Positions 5,073-6,490 of a stretch of 6,490 nt of DNA are shown piece by piece. The DNA is from Saprospiraceae bacterium (GTDB lineage Bacteria > Bacteroidota > Bacteroidia > Chitinophagales > Saprospiraceae), in contig CANETR010000127.1 in assembly GCA_947441325.1 (NCBI GenBank), positions 1 to 6,490 of the forward strand, given 5' to 3'. The number at the start of each line of letters is the position of its first letter. Position 1 is the first letter of the stretch. The notes beneath the pieces are model-generated. The model was given only the letters and a program-made list of their open reading frames with translations. It was not told where the DNA came from and searched no databases. The position numbers and the translations under genes were made by a program.

Positions 5073-5849
5073 TTACTTCCCCCTAAAATCCGCAACCCTC
5101 TTCTCCAAAAAGGCAGCTGCGCCTTCTTTAAAATCTTCAGTTTTAACGGTATTAGCGAATTCAATCACCTCTCTGTTGAAGCCTTCCGTCGGGAAATATG
5201 CGTTCACGCATTCAATAATTTTCTCAATGGCGATGGGCGCCTTGGCGGCTATTTTTGTTAAAATTTCGATGGCTTTGTTCACTTCTTCGCCTGCAGGTAC
5301 AACATGGTTTACCAAGCCAAGACGATAGGCTTCTTCCGCGCCAATCATATCGGCAGTAAGCAGTAGTTCTATCGCTTTACTTTTACCAATGTATTGAATC
5401 AGTCTTTGGGTGCCGCCATAGCCTGGAATAATACCCAGATTCACCTCGGGTTGACCAAAGCGGGCTTTTTCACCGGCAATACGCATATGACAGCTCATAG
5501 CCAGTTCGCAACCACCACCCAATGCAAAACCATTCACAGCAGCAATCACTGGTTTGTGAAAACGCTCAATCAGGAAAAAGATATCATGTCCGTTTTGCGA
5601 CATTTCTAATCCGCCTTGTGCATCCAAACCGTTAAATTCGCTGATATCGGCTCCGGCAACAAATGATTTTTCACCCGATCCTGTAAGCACTACGCCCTTG
5701 AGGCCTTGGATTTTCAGCGCATCCTGTCCAAAAAATGCCTTCAGGTCGTTCAATGTATCTCTGTTCAGTGCATTCAGAGCCTTCGGCCTGTTGATGGTTA
5801 CAATTACGATTCCGTCGCGGTTTTCAACCAAAAGATTTCCGTATTCCAT
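5073..5849 (-). CDS. Enoyl-CoA hydratase/isomerase family protein (crotonase)
   Basis: The 258-residue protein has the full crotonase fold length. Enzymes of this type add water across the 2,3-double bond of an enoyl-CoA, giving a 3-hydroxyacyl-CoA in beta-oxidation, butanoate or amino-acid degradation. Key features are NRPKALNAL (20-28), the CoA/oxyanion-hole segment FVAGADI (63-69), GFALGGGCELAM (107-118) and FGQPEVNLGIIPGYGGTQRL (131-150). Both catalytic glutamates of true hydratases are present, Glu115 (in GGGCELAM) and Glu135 (in QPEV), which favours hydratase over isomerase or other crotonase activities. The end ADFRGK is typical. The chain length preferred cannot be read from sequence. 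The gene stands alone, 71 bp downstream of the YfhO-like gene on the same strand, with no perfect TAnnTTTG box in that spacer, so read-through from the upstream gene is possible. The ATG at 5849 fits the family N-terminus. Confidence 0.93.
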   Translation of the reverse strand: MEYGNLLVENRDGIVIVTINRPKALNALNRDTLNDLKAFFGQDALKIQGLKGVVLTGSGEKSFVAGADISEFNGLDAQGGLEMSQNGHDIFFLIERFHKPVIAAVNGFALGGGCELAMSCHMRIAGEKARFGQPEVNLGIIPGYGGTQRLIQYIGKSKAIELLLTADMIGAEEAYRLGLVNHVVPAGEEVNKAIEILTKIAAKAPIAIEKIIECVNAYFPTEGFNREVIEFANTVKTEDFKEGAAAFLEKRVADFRGK

Positions 5850-5920
5850 GTTGATATATTCTGTTATAGTTTTTGTTAATGAATTTGGCTGCTAATTTAG
5901 TATTTTTTTTGTTTTTGTTA

Positions 5921-6490
5921 CTATTCTGAACTTTCGGACAGATTTTCTTCGGATATTTTTTTGTTCTTTTTACGCTTTATAATGATTGACCAGGCCAAAG
6001 CGACGACAAAAACCGAAAAGCCTATACCCGAAAGGAATAGCGAAAGCCTCCAATAAGGCCTTGTAAAGCTGAGTTCAATGTTGTGCTCTCCTGCAGGAAG
6101 CGGCAATGCCGTCATACCAAGATTGCCCCGATATAATGTTGCCGCTTTGCCATTCACCTTCACCGACCAGGAGGGGTCAAAAGGCATGGCGAAGAAAACT
6201 GCCATCGCTTTATCCAATTTTATTCTACCCTGAATATTATTTTGAGAAAATTTAGTCATTTTCATCACATATTGCTTTCTCGCTTCAATGTCTGTTGACA
6301 GTTCATCATTTAAAGCAGCTTGCGTCAGCACTGAGGTATCGAATTTTTCCAAGCCGGCAAAAGAAGCCACGTCAGCATTATCCAAAACAATTGATTTTAG
6401 CAGGCAAACTTGCTTTTTAAGACTTCCTTCCTCCTTTGAAAGTTTATGAAAAGTAGCAGAATCCAACATTTTGTCGTAAGCATAGCCAAA
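5921..6490 (-). CDS. YfhO-family membrane protein, C-terminal part (5' end outside window)
   Basis: The frame is open through the right edge, where FGYAYDK precedes the first in-window Met, so the ATG at 6469 is internal. Only the last ~190 residues of a protein that is normally some 800 or more residues long are present. Numbering from that Met, the extracytoplasmic beta-rich domain contains the characteristic C-terminal pattern AMPFDPSWSVKVNGKAATLYRGNLG (94-118) and LPLPAGEHNIELSF (122-135). It is followed by a last transmembrane helix (about 141-163) and a basic cytoplasmic tail, KRKKNKK. YfhO relatives are polytopic GT-C-type proteins; in Firmicutes YfhO takes part in glycosylating lipoteichoic acid, while the role of Bacteroidota homologues is not established. 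No intrinsic terminator is visible after the TAG stop codon. Confidence 0.8.
   Translation of the reverse strand, partial: FGYAYDKMLDSATFHKLSKEEGSLKKQVCLLKSIVLDNADVASFAGLEKFDTSVLTQAALNDELSTDIEARKQYVMKMTKFSQNNIQGRIKLDKAMAVFFAMPFDPSWSVKVNGKAATLYRGNLGMTALPLPAGEHNIELSFTRPYWRLSLFLSGIGFSVFVVALAWSIIIKRKKNKKISEENLSESSE

Noticed and set aside
5901..5917. T-rich run between the crotonase and YfhO-like genes as a terminator
   Set aside because: The T run is on the strand opposite to transcription of both genes, and no stem precedes it.

Overview
The window looks like a chromosomal segment of a Bacteroidota (Bacteroidetes) bacterium. The evidence is moderately low GC, A-rich translation starts without Shine-Dalgarno boxes, a near-perfect Bacteroidetes-type promoter (TTTG, 21 bp, TAnnTTTG), protein families common in that phylum, and intergenic DNA packed with short repeats. 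I cannot assign a genus.

Layout from left to right. At 2-415 (+) is the 3' end of a gene encoding the C-terminal PD-(D/E)XK nuclease-like domain of a protein that begins outside the window. It converges, with 17 bp between stop codons, on rsmG (433-1059, -), the 16S rRNA G527 N7-methyltransferase. A divergent regulatory region (1060-1239) separates rsmG from a two-gene operon on the + strand. The first operon gene (1240-3501) encodes a polytopic GT-C/PMT-like membrane protein with a TPR tail. Four bp later a class I SAM-dependent methyltransferase follows (3506-4249). From 4250 to 5072 there is an 823-bp non-coding region between convergent genes. A crotonase-family enoyl-CoA hydratase lies at 5073-5849 (-). 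The window ends with the 3' part of a YfhO-like membrane protein gene (5921-6490, -), which continues past the right edge.

The genes do not form one obvious pathway. rsmG and the crotonase are housekeeping or metabolic genes. The GT-C/TPR protein and its methyltransferase probably act together on a cell-envelope glycan or lipid-linked sugar, but the substrate cannot be read from sequence. The YfhO-like protein belongs to another family of large envelope membrane proteins related to glycosyl transfer.

The most unusual part is the 823-bp convergent intergenic region. It holds three unrelated tandem repeats that share a 7-bp period: CATTGAA/CATTGAG (14 units, starting on the methyltransferase stop codon), TTTCCTC (9 units plus one offset copy) and CCTAGTC (short blocks, the last ending 4 bp from the crotonase stop codon). 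It also holds a degenerate ACGCAAAG-type repeat and two diverged, inverted copies of a ~75-bp two-hairpin REP-like element. In each copy a short hairpin is followed by ATTTTTGTAGC and points with transcription arriving from the neighbouring gene. I see no CRISPR array, tRNA, rRNA, insertion sequence or recognisable defence system.
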